Of a DNA stretch of 64,000 bases, positions 17,257-26,412 are shown piece by piece; the first letter of the stretch is position 1; each line of letters opens with the position of its first letter. The position numbers were made by a program, and so were the translations under genes. Source of the DNA: Gloeocapsa sp. PCC 7428. Lineage in GTDB: Bacteria; Cyanobacteriota; Cyanobacteriia; Cyanobacteriales; Chroococcidiopsidaceae. The stretch spans positions 4,092,001-4,156,000 of the forward strand of contig NC_019745.1 in the NCBI RefSeq assembly GCF_000317555.1. Direction: 5' to 3'. Below the pieces are notes generated by a model, which worked only from the letters and a program-made list of their open reading frames with translations, was not told the origin of the DNA and ran no database searches.

Positions 17257-18489
17257 TTATACATAATTTTGAATAGTTTCAACTAAACATTTTCCATAGC
17301 GGTCCCAAGTATATCGCGATGCTTTACGTACAGCCGCCTGGCTCATTTCTAGAAGGAGTTTACGGTTGGAAGCCAGGAGATTAAGTTTTTGGGCGATCGC
17401 CTCTGCTGAGCGAATTGGGACAATAAAGCCATCCTCATCGTCAGTAATAATATCTGGACCAGCAGTGTGCGGGGTGGTAATGACAGGTAAACCCTGCGCC
17501 ATTGCTTCGAGAATGACTAACCCAAAGCCTTCAAAAAGTGATGGAAAGACAAGAACATCATGACGACTCATTTCTTGTAAAACTTGCTGATGCGGAAGCG
17601 ACGCAATCCAACGATGCGTTGACAAAGCTTGTTCTAAAGGAGAACACAACTGATTAAATCTACCAATTAAAGTCAACTCAGCGCGATCGCCTAACTGTTT
17701 AACCGCATCTAAAAGATAGGAAATACCTTTACGCTGACTCAAACTCCCGACAAACAAAACTTTTAATTTATTTCCACTGAGCTTAGGGCATACAACGTCA
17801 GGACGCCTACAAGGTGCTCCATAAGGAATGCAAACTACTGGTGCTTTGAAATTTGGTGCTAACTGTAATGTCTGACGAGTAAAACTACTAGCAACTAAGA
17901 TAACATCTGACATTTGTAATTCTATATCTTTGCGTGCTAATTTATCAGCACTATCAAAGTTAGCTTGTAGAGTAGACGACCACTCTGGATTTAATTCAGC
18001 TTCTTCTTGCTGAATGATCTGCCCCATTTTCCAATATCCAATTGGTAGATCGTAAAAACAAGTTAAGCCTAGCTTTTTAGCCACCTCAAAAGTATGAATT
18101 GCTGCGTCTTCATAACAGTAAACGCCAGCAATTTGATATTTTCTAGAGTAAGCCGTGAGTTGCTTTGCCAAAACTCTGTCTAAATTACCATAAACTGAGT
18201 CAATCGATGCCCATCCTGTTTCATGCTTAATGAGAAACTGCAAACCTATTTTCAGCGATACTAATCGAGCTAATTCCCGAAATGGATGTTGATTAATCTT
18301 AAATCTCGGAAGCGGATAAGTGCGTCTAAGAAGTTCTTGCTTAACAGCACTTGGTAGTAATTTAAGATACCAATCTGACTTATGTACTGCTACTGTAGTT
18401 TGATACAAAGCTAGCTTTTCTGCTTGTTCTAAAGCGGAAATAGCACCGCGAACATTTGCATTTCCAGTAGGGTGAGATAGCAATAGCAT
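17257..18489 (-). CDS. GT4 family glycosyltransferase
   Basis: A 410-residue GT-B enzyme. LLLSHPTGNANVRGA at the amino end is the acceptor-side loop. VLFVGSLSQRKGISYLLDAV and EGFGLVILE (EX7E) with AMAQGLPVITTPHTAG form the donor site. It lies 14 bases upstream of the Wzy-like gene. It should add one sugar of the repeat unit. The sequence LPIGYWKMG in the middle is typical of a subgroup in cyanobacterial and proteobacterial polysaccharide loci. Confidence 0.88.
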   Translation of the reverse strand: MLLLSHPTGNANVRGAISALEQAEKLALYQTTVAVHKSDWYLKLLPSAVKQELLRRTYPLPRFKINQHPFRELARLVSLKIGLQFLIKHETGWASIDSVYGNLDRVLAKQLTAYSRKYQIAGVYCYEDAAIHTFEVAKKLGLTCFYDLPIGYWKMGQIIQQEEAELNPEWSSTLQANFDSADKLARKDIELQMSDVILVASSFTRQTLQLAPNFKAPVVCIPYGAPCRRPDVVCPKLSGNKLKVLFVGSLSQRKGISYLLDAVKQLGDRAELTLIGRFNQLCSPLEQALSTHRWIASLPHQQVLQEMSRHDVLVFPSLFEGFGLVILEAMAQGLPVITTPHTAGPDIITDDEDGFIVPIRSAEAIAQKLNLLASNRKLLLEMSQAAVRKASRYTWDRYGKCLVETIQNYV

Positions 18490-18510
18490 GAAGTTAGTAG
18501 TGACCTTAAT

Positions 18511-19539
18511 TTATTTCCTAGAAGAAAGTTCTACAGGTGCAATGTGCTGAGCAAGCTTTTGTGGAACAGACACAAATTCTTGATATCTTTGATTTCTGTA
18601 CCAAAGTGCATATTCTCCTAAGCCGTCACTTAATTTAATAGTTGGTTTATAATTCATTGCTGTTAATTTAGAAATATCTGCGACCCATCGAGAGGGATCT
18701 CCAGGACGAACTTGATTATTAAAATGAATTTTGATTTCCTCAGGAAATGATTTGAACAAATTAAATGTTGCGTCTTTGATAGTAACTTCTGTGCCATTAG
18801 CAATATTAATAATTTGAACTTGTCTAGGTTGAGGATTTTGACTAACTAAAATTGCAGCCCTAGCAATATCAAACCCATGAATAAAATCACGAGATTCGTT
18901 ACCAGTGCCAAACAGAGTAATACTTTGCTGCTCCTGTGGTGCTTGTTCGTAGTACTTAGATAAAATATCCCAAAATAGCTGTTTTCTAAGACCAACTCCG
19001 TAAGCTGAGAAGATTCTTAAAATGGAACACGTAATTCCATAAATCGCAGAATAGCTTTGGAGAAGGCTTTCAGCAAGTTGTTTATGAACTCCATACGGTG
19101 AAATGGGAGCCGGTGACTCAGTTTCTGAAATTGGCAAAACCTTGGGATTCCCGTAAACTGCTGCACTTGAAAACAAAATAAAATGACACTGCGGCTGATT
19201 ACGTACAATGTATTCAAGTAGCTTTGCAGTTCCAGGTAGAAGTTTATTAAAGTCTTGAAAAGGTTCTTGAATCGAGTAAGCAACTAAGGCTGAACCTGCT
19301 AAATGAAAACATAAAGATAGTTCAACATTATGTAGAAAAGTATTAAAATCAACTTGAGAAGTAGAGCTTTGAATAAAATTAGTCCAAAGTTCAGGGTTTT
19401 TCGGTAGTTTGTGGTCTATTCCATATATTTGATAGCCTTCATCAACACAGACTTGAGCTAAATATGTTCCTAAAAAACCTGCTGCACCTGTAATTAAAAT
19501 TGACTGTTTGTTTTTTGAAAAATTATTCAGTTGCTTCAT
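18511..19539 (-). CDS. NAD-dependent epimerase/dehydratase (extended SDR)
   Basis: A 342-residue extended short-chain dehydrogenase. The NAD-binding motif TGAAGFLGTYLA lies near residues 17-28. The catalytic serine region is FSSAAVYGNP and the Y-x3-K dyad is YGVHK. RPGDPSRWVAD in the carboxy part contacts the nucleotide sugar. It converts one NDP-sugar to another (epimerase, dehydratase or reductase) to supply the local transferases. The exact reaction is unclear. It lies between two GT4 genes in the operon. Confidence 0.87.
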   Translation of the reverse strand: MKQLNNFSKNKQSILITGAAGFLGTYLAQVCVDEGYQIYGIDHKLPKNPELWTNFIQSSTSQVDFNTFLHNVELSLCFHLAGSALVAYSIQEPFQDFNKLLPGTAKLLEYIVRNQPQCHFILFSSAAVYGNPKVLPISETESPAPISPYGVHKQLAESLLQSYSAIYGITCSILRIFSAYGVGLRKQLFWDILSKYYEQAPQEQQSITLFGTGNESRDFIHGFDIARAAILVSQNPQPRQVQIINIANGTEVTIKDATFNLFKSFPEEIKIHFNNQVRPGDPSRWVADISKLTAMNYKPTIKLSDGLGEYALWYRNQRYQEFVSVPQKLAQHIAPVELSSRK

Positions 19540-19593
19540 AAGTTTGATTTATTAGTATTGATAAGTAAAGAATAAATATTGAAGCAAGTCATC

Positions 19594-20691
19594 TTAGGCA
19601 AGAAGAGATTTGTATTTCTCTACATAAAAGGAAATTGGTTTTAGATACGCTTGTAATTCGTGATATGAAGCATTAGCTAATGTCTTGTAATCATCGTCTG
19701 ACATATTTGCCGCAACTTCCAGGAGGCGTGCAAGTTGTTCAACATTATCAGGTTCACAACTTAAGGAATAGTTTCCTGCGGCTTCTGGTAAACCACCATC
19801 GCGAGTGATAATACAAGGAACACCAACGTTTCTTGCTTCAAGCGCTGTTAATCCAAAATCCTCTTTTGTGTGTGGTGGTATGACTATCCAGCGAGAAGAA
19901 CGAATGACTTCTGCTTTTTTTTCATCATTGACAAATCCTAAAATTTCTATTCCATCAATTTTCTGCTGCTGTATGTACTTTTCTATATCAGCGCGTAGTG
20001 GTCCATCACCCATAAGTTTTAAAGACCACTTCCGTCGATCTAGCTTGGCTTGAGCATACGCTTTGACTAATACTTCAATACCTTTGTTTTGAATCCAACG
20101 CGCCAGAAAAACAAATCCGTTGCGTTGGTTAATTGCTAACCTCCCTTCAGGAAGCTGAGAAACAGTTGGTACTCTACTACTTTTATGTGACTTTAGATGT
20201 GGTTCCCAAGTTTGCCAAACAAAATTAGAGTTATATAACCGTAAATGTGCAAAGTTGGCTACAACTTTCCAAATTGCAGAATAAATTCCCCAACCTCGTT
20301 TACACCAGTAGTTATGAATTGTTAGTACTACACGTTTACCTAGAAGTCGTGCTAATAAAACGACATCTGGGGATGTATTCTGTCCGTGTACTATATCCGC
20401 CCAAGCTATTTCTTGAATTAAAGTTATACTTCCCTTGTTTACAAAGGAGAAAGGTACTTGGCTTTTTTGGCACATGATTTGCAGATTATCCTGGAGTGCA
20501 AATCCTTTAACGCGCTTAAAGCAAAGTCTTACTTCTAAAGCCGGATTTTGAATAAGAGATTGAGCTAGAGTAAGAACAAAAGCTTCCATACCTCCATAAA
20601 TACCTTGGCATGGACTCACTATCAAAACTTTGATCTTTTTTGGATTCGAGGAATCTACAGTTTCCGCTTGATTTTTATGAAGTAAATGCAT
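19594..20691 (-). CDS. GT4 family glycosyltransferase
   Basis: A GT-B enzyme of about 365 residues with KVLIVSPCQGIYGGMEAFVL at the amino end. The donor site has FLARWIQNKGIEVLVKAY and EDFGLTALE (EX7E). The ATG at 20691 is preferred to a TTG at 20709. Either choice overlaps the end of the upstream paralogue pair member, so translation is probably coupled. The role is addition of a sugar to the exopolysaccharide repeat. Confidence 0.87.
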   Translation of the reverse strand: MHLLHKNQAETVDSSNPKKIKVLIVSPCQGIYGGMEAFVLTLAQSLIQNPALEVRLCFKRVKGFALQDNLQIMCQKSQVPFSFVNKGSITLIQEIAWADIVHGQNTSPDVVLLARLLGKRVVLTIHNYWCKRGWGIYSAIWKVVANFAHLRLYNSNFVWQTWEPHLKSHKSSRVPTVSQLPEGRLAINQRNGFVFLARWIQNKGIEVLVKAYAQAKLDRRKWSLKLMGDGPLRADIEKYIQQQKIDGIEILGFVNDEKKAEVIRSSRWIVIPPHTKEDFGLTALEARNVGVPCIITRDGGLPEAAGNYSLSCEPDNVEQLARLLEVAANMSDDDYKTLANASYHELQAYLKPISFYVEKYKSLLA

Positions 20692-21802
20692 CTTTGATTT
20701 CTTGGGCAATTACAGACCAATTACAGGTGTTGTTGTACCAAAGCTGTAAGTTACGCGATCGCTCTTTTAAAGCGTTATTTAAAAAATCTGAAGGCTGCTC
20801 AAGTTCACTTGGATGTGTTAACCAGCAGAAAGGTTTTTGGCTTTGTTTTGAGGCATAAGGAGAAAGGATATTCAGACCATGTGCAGCATATGCCATAAAT
20901 GTGCCTGACTTTGTAAAACTCTGCCAGCTTTGAGTAGAAATTCCAAATTCAGCTTGTGATAAAATCGTTGAAATTATTTGGCTAGAAGCAATTCCTATAC
21001 AACAGTAGCTGTCACGAGGGAGAATTTGTTCTAAGAGTTTTTTTTCTGCTATTTCTAACTCTTCACTATTACCTCCCCCAATTAATAATAGTTTTTTCAA
21101 ACGTCTAGAATTGTAGAGGCTTTTAATTTCGCTTTGTACTTGCTGTAGAGTGTTAACTCGGTTTCCTTGCATTCCAAATAAGACAAAAATACCGGATTGT
21201 CTAGCGCAATGCGATCGCTGCTGGTTAGGTACAACGTTAGACCCAACTGGTAGTAACTTTACTGAAGCTTTGGGTGAAAAACTTTTCAACCATTCTACAT
21301 AGTCGGAAGTCGTCGTAAAAATATTGTCAGCGATGCTTGCTAAACGCTTGATACTCCAACGATGTAATCCTTCTTGTAGCAGAAAGTGTTTATTCCACCA
21401 GGGTGATTTATGCCAAAGTTCATGAAAGACAATGACAAGTTTTCCATCATTATCTTTTCGCCATTGAGTTAATGCTTTTGATAACCATACTGGACATCCT
21501 AAAGAATGAAATCCATAACCGCTATATTGAATTAGAAGCTGTTGAGGTGCTAGCTTTTTGAGTTGAGATACAAATAATTCTTTGTTGCATTCAAGCTGAT
21601 TTACAGCGAGTTGGGGATATTGAGCTTTTGATTCGTCTACGCCTCTAACAACTAAATAATTAAATTCTGAAATATTTGACCAAGCTGTAACAAGATTAAA
21701 AGTGTAATCACCTACACCACAAATTGTAGGCGGTAACTGAGGTAATACAATTGTAATTGGCGATGAATGCTGGCTAGAGTTGTGAGAAATAACTGATGTC
21801 AT
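20675..21802 (-). CDS. Divergent GT-B glycosyltransferase-like protein, paralogue A
   Basis: About 375 residues. The amino end has PITIVLPQLPPTICGVGDYT, as in GT4 acceptor domains. LLIQYSGYGFHSLGCP and VFHELWHKSPWWNKHFL follow. The usual EX7E donor motif is absent; in its place is TKSGTFMAYAAHGLNILSPYA. The protein at 21836-22960 has the same layout and matching motifs, so the two are tandem duplicates. I expect a glycosyltransferase but the missing motif leaves activity open. An ATG at 21802 was chosen over a GTG at 21811. Confidence 0.75.
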   Translation of the reverse strand: MTSVISHNSSQHSSPITIVLPQLPPTICGVGDYTFNLVTAWSNISEFNYLVVRGVDESKAQYPQLAVNQLECNKELFVSQLKKLAPQQLLIQYSGYGFHSLGCPVWLSKALTQWRKDNDGKLVIVFHELWHKSPWWNKHFLLQEGLHRWSIKRLASIADNIFTTTSDYVEWLKSFSPKASVKLLPVGSNVVPNQQRSHCARQSGIFVLFGMQGNRVNTLQQVQSEIKSLYNSRRLKKLLLIGGGNSEELEIAEKKLLEQILPRDSYCCIGIASSQIISTILSQAEFGISTQSWQSFTKSGTFMAYAAHGLNILSPYASKQSQKPFCWLTHPSELEQPSDFLNNALKERSRNLQLWYNNTCNWSVIAQEIKDAFTS

Positions 21803-21835
21803 TAAATTCACTACGAGTATATAAACATCTTGAAA

Positions 21836-22960
21836 TCAGCTAGCGATCGCTAAAACATTCTCATCATGAAACATTTTTGCTATTTTGTTAGTATTACTTT
21901 GCCAATCAGCGTTAACCTTATACCAGTTCCATAAATTCTGTCCCCGCGCTACTAAATTGTTTTCAATATCACTAAATTTGTTTTGTAATAATTCCTGCGG
22001 ATGAGTTAAATAACAAACTGGTTCTACCGCAGTGGTAGCAGCATAGGGCGATAGAACATTGCACCCATGGCTTGCGAAAGCCATAAAAGTGCTTGATTTT
22101 GTTAGATTTTCTGGCGGCTGACCAATAATAGTAAAGCCAACGTGGTGCAGTAGTTGAGAGACTTGTTCAGGAGGAATGACACCGTGAAATTTAACTGCGT
22201 GCGCGGGTAGTATTTCTGCTAAAAGCTGTTTTTCTTCTGCGTCCCATCGCGTTTCTAATGGACCAATTAAATGTAACTGCTCAAGTAACCCTCTGCTATG
22301 TAACTTTTTTAGCGAATTTGATAACTCCTGTATTGTTAATAGCCGCGTATACTGTAGTCCAAATATTAAAAATTCCTTTGGCGATCGCTGAGTAAAACTA
22401 GTATTTACAGCTTGAGTTGGCATAATATTTGTACCAACAGGTATCCAAGAAATTTTGGCGCTAGGAACAAGCGAGCTAAGTCGCTCAGCTTGATGCAGTG
22501 TTAGGCAACCAACTGCATCTGCTAAGTTAATTAAATCCTTGGTAATTTTGCCATTTAAAGTTTCAGTTAAAAAATGCTTTTTCCATACAGGTAAAGAAGC
22601 CCATAATTCATGAAACATGACTAAAAGAGACTGTGAAGGATACTTCTTGCGCCACTGCTTAAGTGCTAAGGGCAACCAATAAGGACAGCCATATTTGTGA
22701 TATCCTCTCCCCGCATACTGCAAGAGAATGTTAGCATCAGGAAATCTTTCTAGTAGAGCCGTAAAAGAAGCATAATTGTTTTGAAATTCATAGATATCAT
22801 CTATACCCAAATGATTTCTTGATTCAACTGCTCCACCAGTAACTAAATGAATAACTTTTGTGCGATCGTCTGGCCAGTGACGATTTATCATCGCTGTATA
22901 GTTTCCTTGTCCACATGGATGGGGGGGTAGTGGTGTTGATACTATAAGTAACTTTTGCAT
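21836..22960 (-). CDS. Divergent GT-B glycosyltransferase-like protein, paralogue B
   Basis: A 374-residue protein with LLIVSTPLPPHPCGQGNYT at the amino end. It shares with its downstream neighbour the motifs QYAGRGYHKYGCPYWLPLALKQW, MFHELWASLPVWKKHFL (compare FHELWHKSPWWNKHFL) and TKSSTFMAFASHGCNVLSPYA. The EX7E motif is missing here too. Thirty-three bases separate the two. They probably arose by tandem duplication and transfer related sugars, or one may be regulatory. Confidence 0.74.
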   Translation of the reverse strand: MQKLLIVSTPLPPHPCGQGNYTAMINRHWPDDRTKVIHLVTGGAVESRNHLGIDDIYEFQNNYASFTALLERFPDANILLQYAGRGYHKYGCPYWLPLALKQWRKKYPSQSLLVMFHELWASLPVWKKHFLTETLNGKITKDLINLADAVGCLTLHQAERLSSLVPSAKISWIPVGTNIMPTQAVNTSFTQRSPKEFLIFGLQYTRLLTIQELSNSLKKLHSRGLLEQLHLIGPLETRWDAEEKQLLAEILPAHAVKFHGVIPPEQVSQLLHHVGFTIIGQPPENLTKSSTFMAFASHGCNVLSPYAATTAVEPVCYLTHPQELLQNKFSDIENNLVARGQNLWNWYKVNADWQSNTNKIAKMFHDENVLAIAS

Positions 22961-23265
22961 AGACTATAATTTAAATATTGTTAAAGCTTGATAACAAACT
23001 TGAAATAATAAATAAACTTGGCTTGCGAATTCGGAATTGATGCTCTACGCAAGCCTAAATACATTGTTTCAAATTTATCTGAATGCCTTAAGTTTTACAA
23101 TAGCTAATATCGTAAGAAAATCAGTTACAAGTTAGCTAATAATCATAAACTCTCAAACGTTTTAGTAACTTAGTTTAGACAAAGCGATCGCATCACTTTG
23201 GGTAACTGATACAACTTAGACAAAGACTTACTAGGTTAGTGATGAAGCACTAAATTAGATTGACG
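22961..23265. other. Intergenic gap holding a hairpin
   Basis: The only feature found is an inverted repeat at 23020-23055 (separate entry). No gene is visible. The gap divides the operon into an upstream (29600-23266) and a downstream (22960-10679) block. Confidence 0.45.
23020..23055 (-). terminator. Possible terminator after the Uma2 gene
   Basis: Perfect 8-bp arms GGCTTGCG / CGCAAGCC enclose a 20-base loop. On the minus strand the hairpin is followed by AAGTTTATTTATT. It lies about 210 bases downstream of the Uma2 stop codon. Confidence 0.4.
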
Positions 23266-24036
23266 TCAACTATCTAAATCTGGCTCAATTCCTAAAGCTC
23301 GCAGTTGATTAGCTAATCGTTCTGCTCGCATTTGCTCTTGCTCTAATCGTGATTCTGCTTGCTCAGCACGTTGTTGCGCCTGTTGTGCTTGTTGAGTTGC
23401 TTGTTGTGCTTGTTGTTGCGCCTGCTGTGCTTGTTGTTGTATCTGTATAGCTGCTTCTTCAGGAGTTGGTACTATGCTTCCATCCGATGTAAAGTAGCGC
23501 AGTTTGCCTTCAGCAATACCTAGATACAAATTTAGCACTTCGCTCCAACGCCATCCTGCATCGTTGGACATGATTTCTTGATAGTGTTGACCACTAAGAC
23601 GAAAACCTTGGAATTCTAAAGTATCTGGGGAAAACCAAAAGTATTCAGGAGTGCGAAACTGATTTTGGTAAAGCTCTTTTTTGAGCGTGCGATCTACTCC
23701 TGCCGTAGAATCAGAAAGTAACTCAATAATTAAGTTAGGGTATTTGCCTTCTTCTTCCCAAACGACCCACGATTTACGCGGACGTTTCTCTGTGGGTTGT
23801 ACTAGAAAAAAATCTGGTCCTCGAAAATCGCGATTGCGTAGTTGCTGCCTGCTGTAGTAGATTGTCAAGTTAGCGCCGATAAAGTAATCGTTTCGCTCGC
23901 GCCACAGCCATTCTAAGCACGTAACCAACAACAATAGTTGCAGATAATGTAGAGAACTTTCCATTTCTGGCTCGTCACTGAGCAGCTGAGTTGCATCGGG
24001 TAGCTGTGCTTCTAGTTGTTCGACTGTGAGGAACAT
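23266..24036 (-). CDS. Uma2-family (DUF820) putative endonuclease with Gln/Ala-rich coiled coil
   Basis: A 256-residue protein of the PD-(D/E)XK-fold Uma2 family that is heavily expanded in cyanobacteria. The putative metal site is D in RGPDFFLV, E in NLIIELLS, and K in RTLKKELY. After the nuclease-like domain comes a run of QQAQQ repeats (about residues 190-235) and an ESRLEQEQMRAERLANQL coiled coil. Biological roles of these genes are largely unknown. Its place in the middle of a polysaccharide operon suggests a late insertion, and a hairpin follows it. Confidence 0.88.
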   Translation of the reverse strand: MFLTVEQLEAQLPDATQLLSDEPEMESSLHYLQLLLLVTCLEWLWRERNDYFIGANLTIYYSRQQLRNRDFRGPDFFLVQPTEKRPRKSWVVWEEEGKYPNLIIELLSDSTAGVDRTLKKELYQNQFRTPEYFWFSPDTLEFQGFRLSGQHYQEIMSNDAGWRWSEVLNLYLGIAEGKLRYFTSDGSIVPTPEEAAIQIQQQAQQAQQQAQQATQQAQQAQQRAEQAESRLEQEQMRAERLANQLRALGIEPDLDS

Positions 24037-24143
24037 AAGACACCAGTAGCAATGGGAGTATTATCTATTGTAGCGATCGCGCCCATTCGCTGGTAGATTT
24101 TAAGAATTATCATATTTCAAATATGTAAACTCTACTTTAGTTT

Positions 24144-25034
24144 TTAAATAATTTGAGCATAGTTTTGCTTGTTAAAAAGCTCCTGGTATTTTCTGCCTAC
24201 TATCCACAATCTCCACAAATCAAAAATATTAAAGTGATAATCTTTAATTTTTAATGTACTTATTAATCCTATCAAACTAAAATAACTTAAGCACTCTACA
24301 TACTTAAAAAAGTTAGGCAAATAACAACCATAAGTTAAAAGTGCAGCTAAAAAAGCAGTTTGTTGCTGCATTTTCTGATCGTTGAAGGAACGTTTATCAG
24401 GAATGTAGTGATGAATGATGTATGTTTCTGGGCAATAACGAATCCGATATCCCAAGGCTTTCAATCGTGCTCCAAACTCTAAATAAAGATTACCAAATTT
24501 AAATAACTCTAAGTAATGGTGAGAAGAGAAAATAGCTCGTGGATAAATCGTCGCTCCATCACTAATAGCACAAGTATCATCAAGATCGCGAGGAAGTTGA
24601 CTAAATCCTCTAGGTTGAATTTCTCCAGGTAAATGTGCTATTCCTGTTGTAGAATCCATTTGATCGTAATGGTTTTCACCCAGAATCCAAATACTAAGAG
24701 GATCTGCTTTAACTACAGCTTCAAGTATTTGAAAATGGTCTTCAGGAAACTCGTGATCGTCATCCATGGTTCGCACGTGAGTCCCTTTACAAGCTTGTGC
24801 AGCATGATTGCGATTCGCGTATAGTCCACGTTTAGGACCTTTAATGTATTGGCAGTCCCACTGCTTGGCGATCGCCTCTGTTGCTGTAGCATATTCTAAA
24901 TCAGAATCGTCTGACACTATAACTTCAAAAGGTTGAACGCTCTGCGATCGCAAACTTTTCAAGCAACGATTGAGCGACTCAGGGCGATTTCGAGTAACCA
25001 ACGCGACACTTATCTGTATCTCGAACACGTTCAT
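24144..25034 (-). CDS. GT2 family glycosyltransferase
   Basis: A 296-residue GT-A enzyme. The nucleotide-binding region is VALVTRNRPESLNRCLKSL and VIVSDDSD. The metal-binding D-x-D type motif is in VRTMDDDHEFP. It should transfer a sugar from a UDP or GDP donor to the lipid-linked acceptor at the membrane. It lies between the flippase and Uma2 genes in the operon. The tail (from about 240) has one hydrophobic stretch that may contact the membrane. Confidence 0.87.
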   Translation of the reverse strand: MNVFEIQISVALVTRNRPESLNRCLKSLRSQSVQPFEVIVSDDSDLEYATATEAIAKQWDCQYIKGPKRGLYANRNHAAQACKGTHVRTMDDDHEFPEDHFQILEAVVKADPLSIWILGENHYDQMDSTTGIAHLPGEIQPRGFSQLPRDLDDTCAISDGATIYPRAIFSSHHYLELFKFGNLYLEFGARLKALGYRIRYCPETYIIHHYIPDKRSFNDQKMQQQTAFLAALLTYGCYLPNFFKYVECLSYFSLIGLISTLKIKDYHFNIFDLWRLWIVGRKYQELFNKQNYAQII

Positions 25035-25113
25035 GATCCCTAAGACAATTTATACGATAGTGCTAAATAAACCTTACTATTTTTAGTAAAACTATTCAAA
25101 ATACAAAGTATAC

Positions 25114-26385
25114 TTAAAAAGCTTTGTAAGAAGCTAAACCTTTGTACATCAATACTATATTCAAAGCAAAAGAAGGGATATTAGAAAGAATTCCAAACAT
25201 AATTACTCCTTCAATAGTAGATAAATTTAGTAAGAATAGTAAAGCAATCTGAGTAGTAAGTGTACTTGGAATTGAAAACCACGAATAAGAAACCCATGCC
25301 TTTGAGCAATTTAAAGACCACATAACTCCCACTACGTGATTAAAAATTGTACTTACTGCAATCAAAAATAACTCATTATGTAAATGCGCGTATTGTTCGC
25401 CTAAGAGCCAAAGTATCTGCACAGGGAAAATAGCTATAAATGCTAATATACAGAAACCGAGAAAACAAGAAATGCCTACAATTTGCCAATATTTACGGTG
25501 TAACAAAGTTACTGAATGGCAACGAGCAAAACTAGGAGAAATTATACCTGCTATTACTGAATTAATGATAGAAAATATAACAGCCAGTCTACTTAAAGCT
25601 CCAACCTCTGCAATATTTTGTGTATTGCCAAAAAAACTAATCAACCAAACTGTAATTTGTCCTTGTATGCAATAAAAGATAGTATTTGGTGATAAAGATT
25701 TAATAACTGCTAATATTTCATGGTAGTAGTCTTGATTAGTCTTTGCTTTGCTATCTATATTTTGAGTAACCCATCTAATAAGAACAGAACGTTTGAGCAG
25801 CAGTGAGAGTGATGAGATTAAAACAGCTATTAGGGCATTTAAAGATGTAAAATAAGCGCAGAGTAACAGGACAAGTCGAGAAACAGAAGGTACTAATTCT
25901 ATAGTTTGAATTCGATTGATTTGGGAGTAAAGCCTGGGGACAATTTCTAATACTCCTATTGTTAACTGAGCATTTAACCCTAGAATAATTACGATTACTA
26001 TTAAAATTGCAGAAAAAATTGATGCGCCATTACTAATTAATAACCAAAGTGTTATGGGTGTAACAGCAACAACAGAGATAATAGATAAGTATATTCTCAG
26101 TTGCAGCGCAGTATTGATCAACTGACTGAACTGATCCCGATTTTGCCAAACTCTACCACCAATAGCTGAAAGACCAGCAGTAATACCGCTATCCGATAAC
26201 ACAGTCATAGACCCTTGCATGGTGTTAGCAATCGTAAAGTAGGCGTACTGCTGCTTATCTAGAGTACGAACTATTAGAAGACCACTAATAAAACCTAACC
26301 CCTGAATTATTAATTGTACAGAAACAAATTTACTCAGGGTTTTACACCAATAAATAGCTTTAGGAGAAAAATGTAACATTCGCAT
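25114..26385 (-). CDS. Wzx-like oligosaccharide flippase
   Basis: A 423-residue membrane protein with about twelve hydrophobic segments. The amino end FVSVQLIIQGLGFISGLLIVRTLDKQQYAYFTIA is typical of polysaccharide-transport flippases of the MOP superfamily. It would move the undecaprenyl-diphosphate repeat unit across the inner membrane for the Wzy-like polymerase at 15926. The gene follows the tyrosine autokinase by 27 bases. A second flippase is at 52161. Confidence 0.85.
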   Translation of the reverse strand: MRMLHFSPKAIYWCKTLSKFVSVQLIIQGLGFISGLLIVRTLDKQQYAYFTIANTMQGSMTVLSDSGITAGLSAIGGRVWQNRDQFSQLINTALQLRIYLSIISVVAVTPITLWLLISNGASIFSAILIVIVIILGLNAQLTIGVLEIVPRLYSQINRIQTIELVPSVSRLVLLLCAYFTSLNALIAVLISSLSLLLKRSVLIRWVTQNIDSKAKTNQDYYHEILAVIKSLSPNTIFYCIQGQITVWLISFFGNTQNIAEVGALSRLAVIFSIINSVIAGIISPSFARCHSVTLLHRKYWQIVGISCFLGFCILAFIAIFPVQILWLLGEQYAHLHNELFLIAVSTIFNHVVGVMWSLNCSKAWVSYSWFSIPSTLTTQIALLFLLNLSTIEGVIMFGILSNIPSFALNIVLMYKGLASYKAF

Positions 26386-26412
26386 ATATAGTGTAAATTT
26401 GATAAATCAGTA

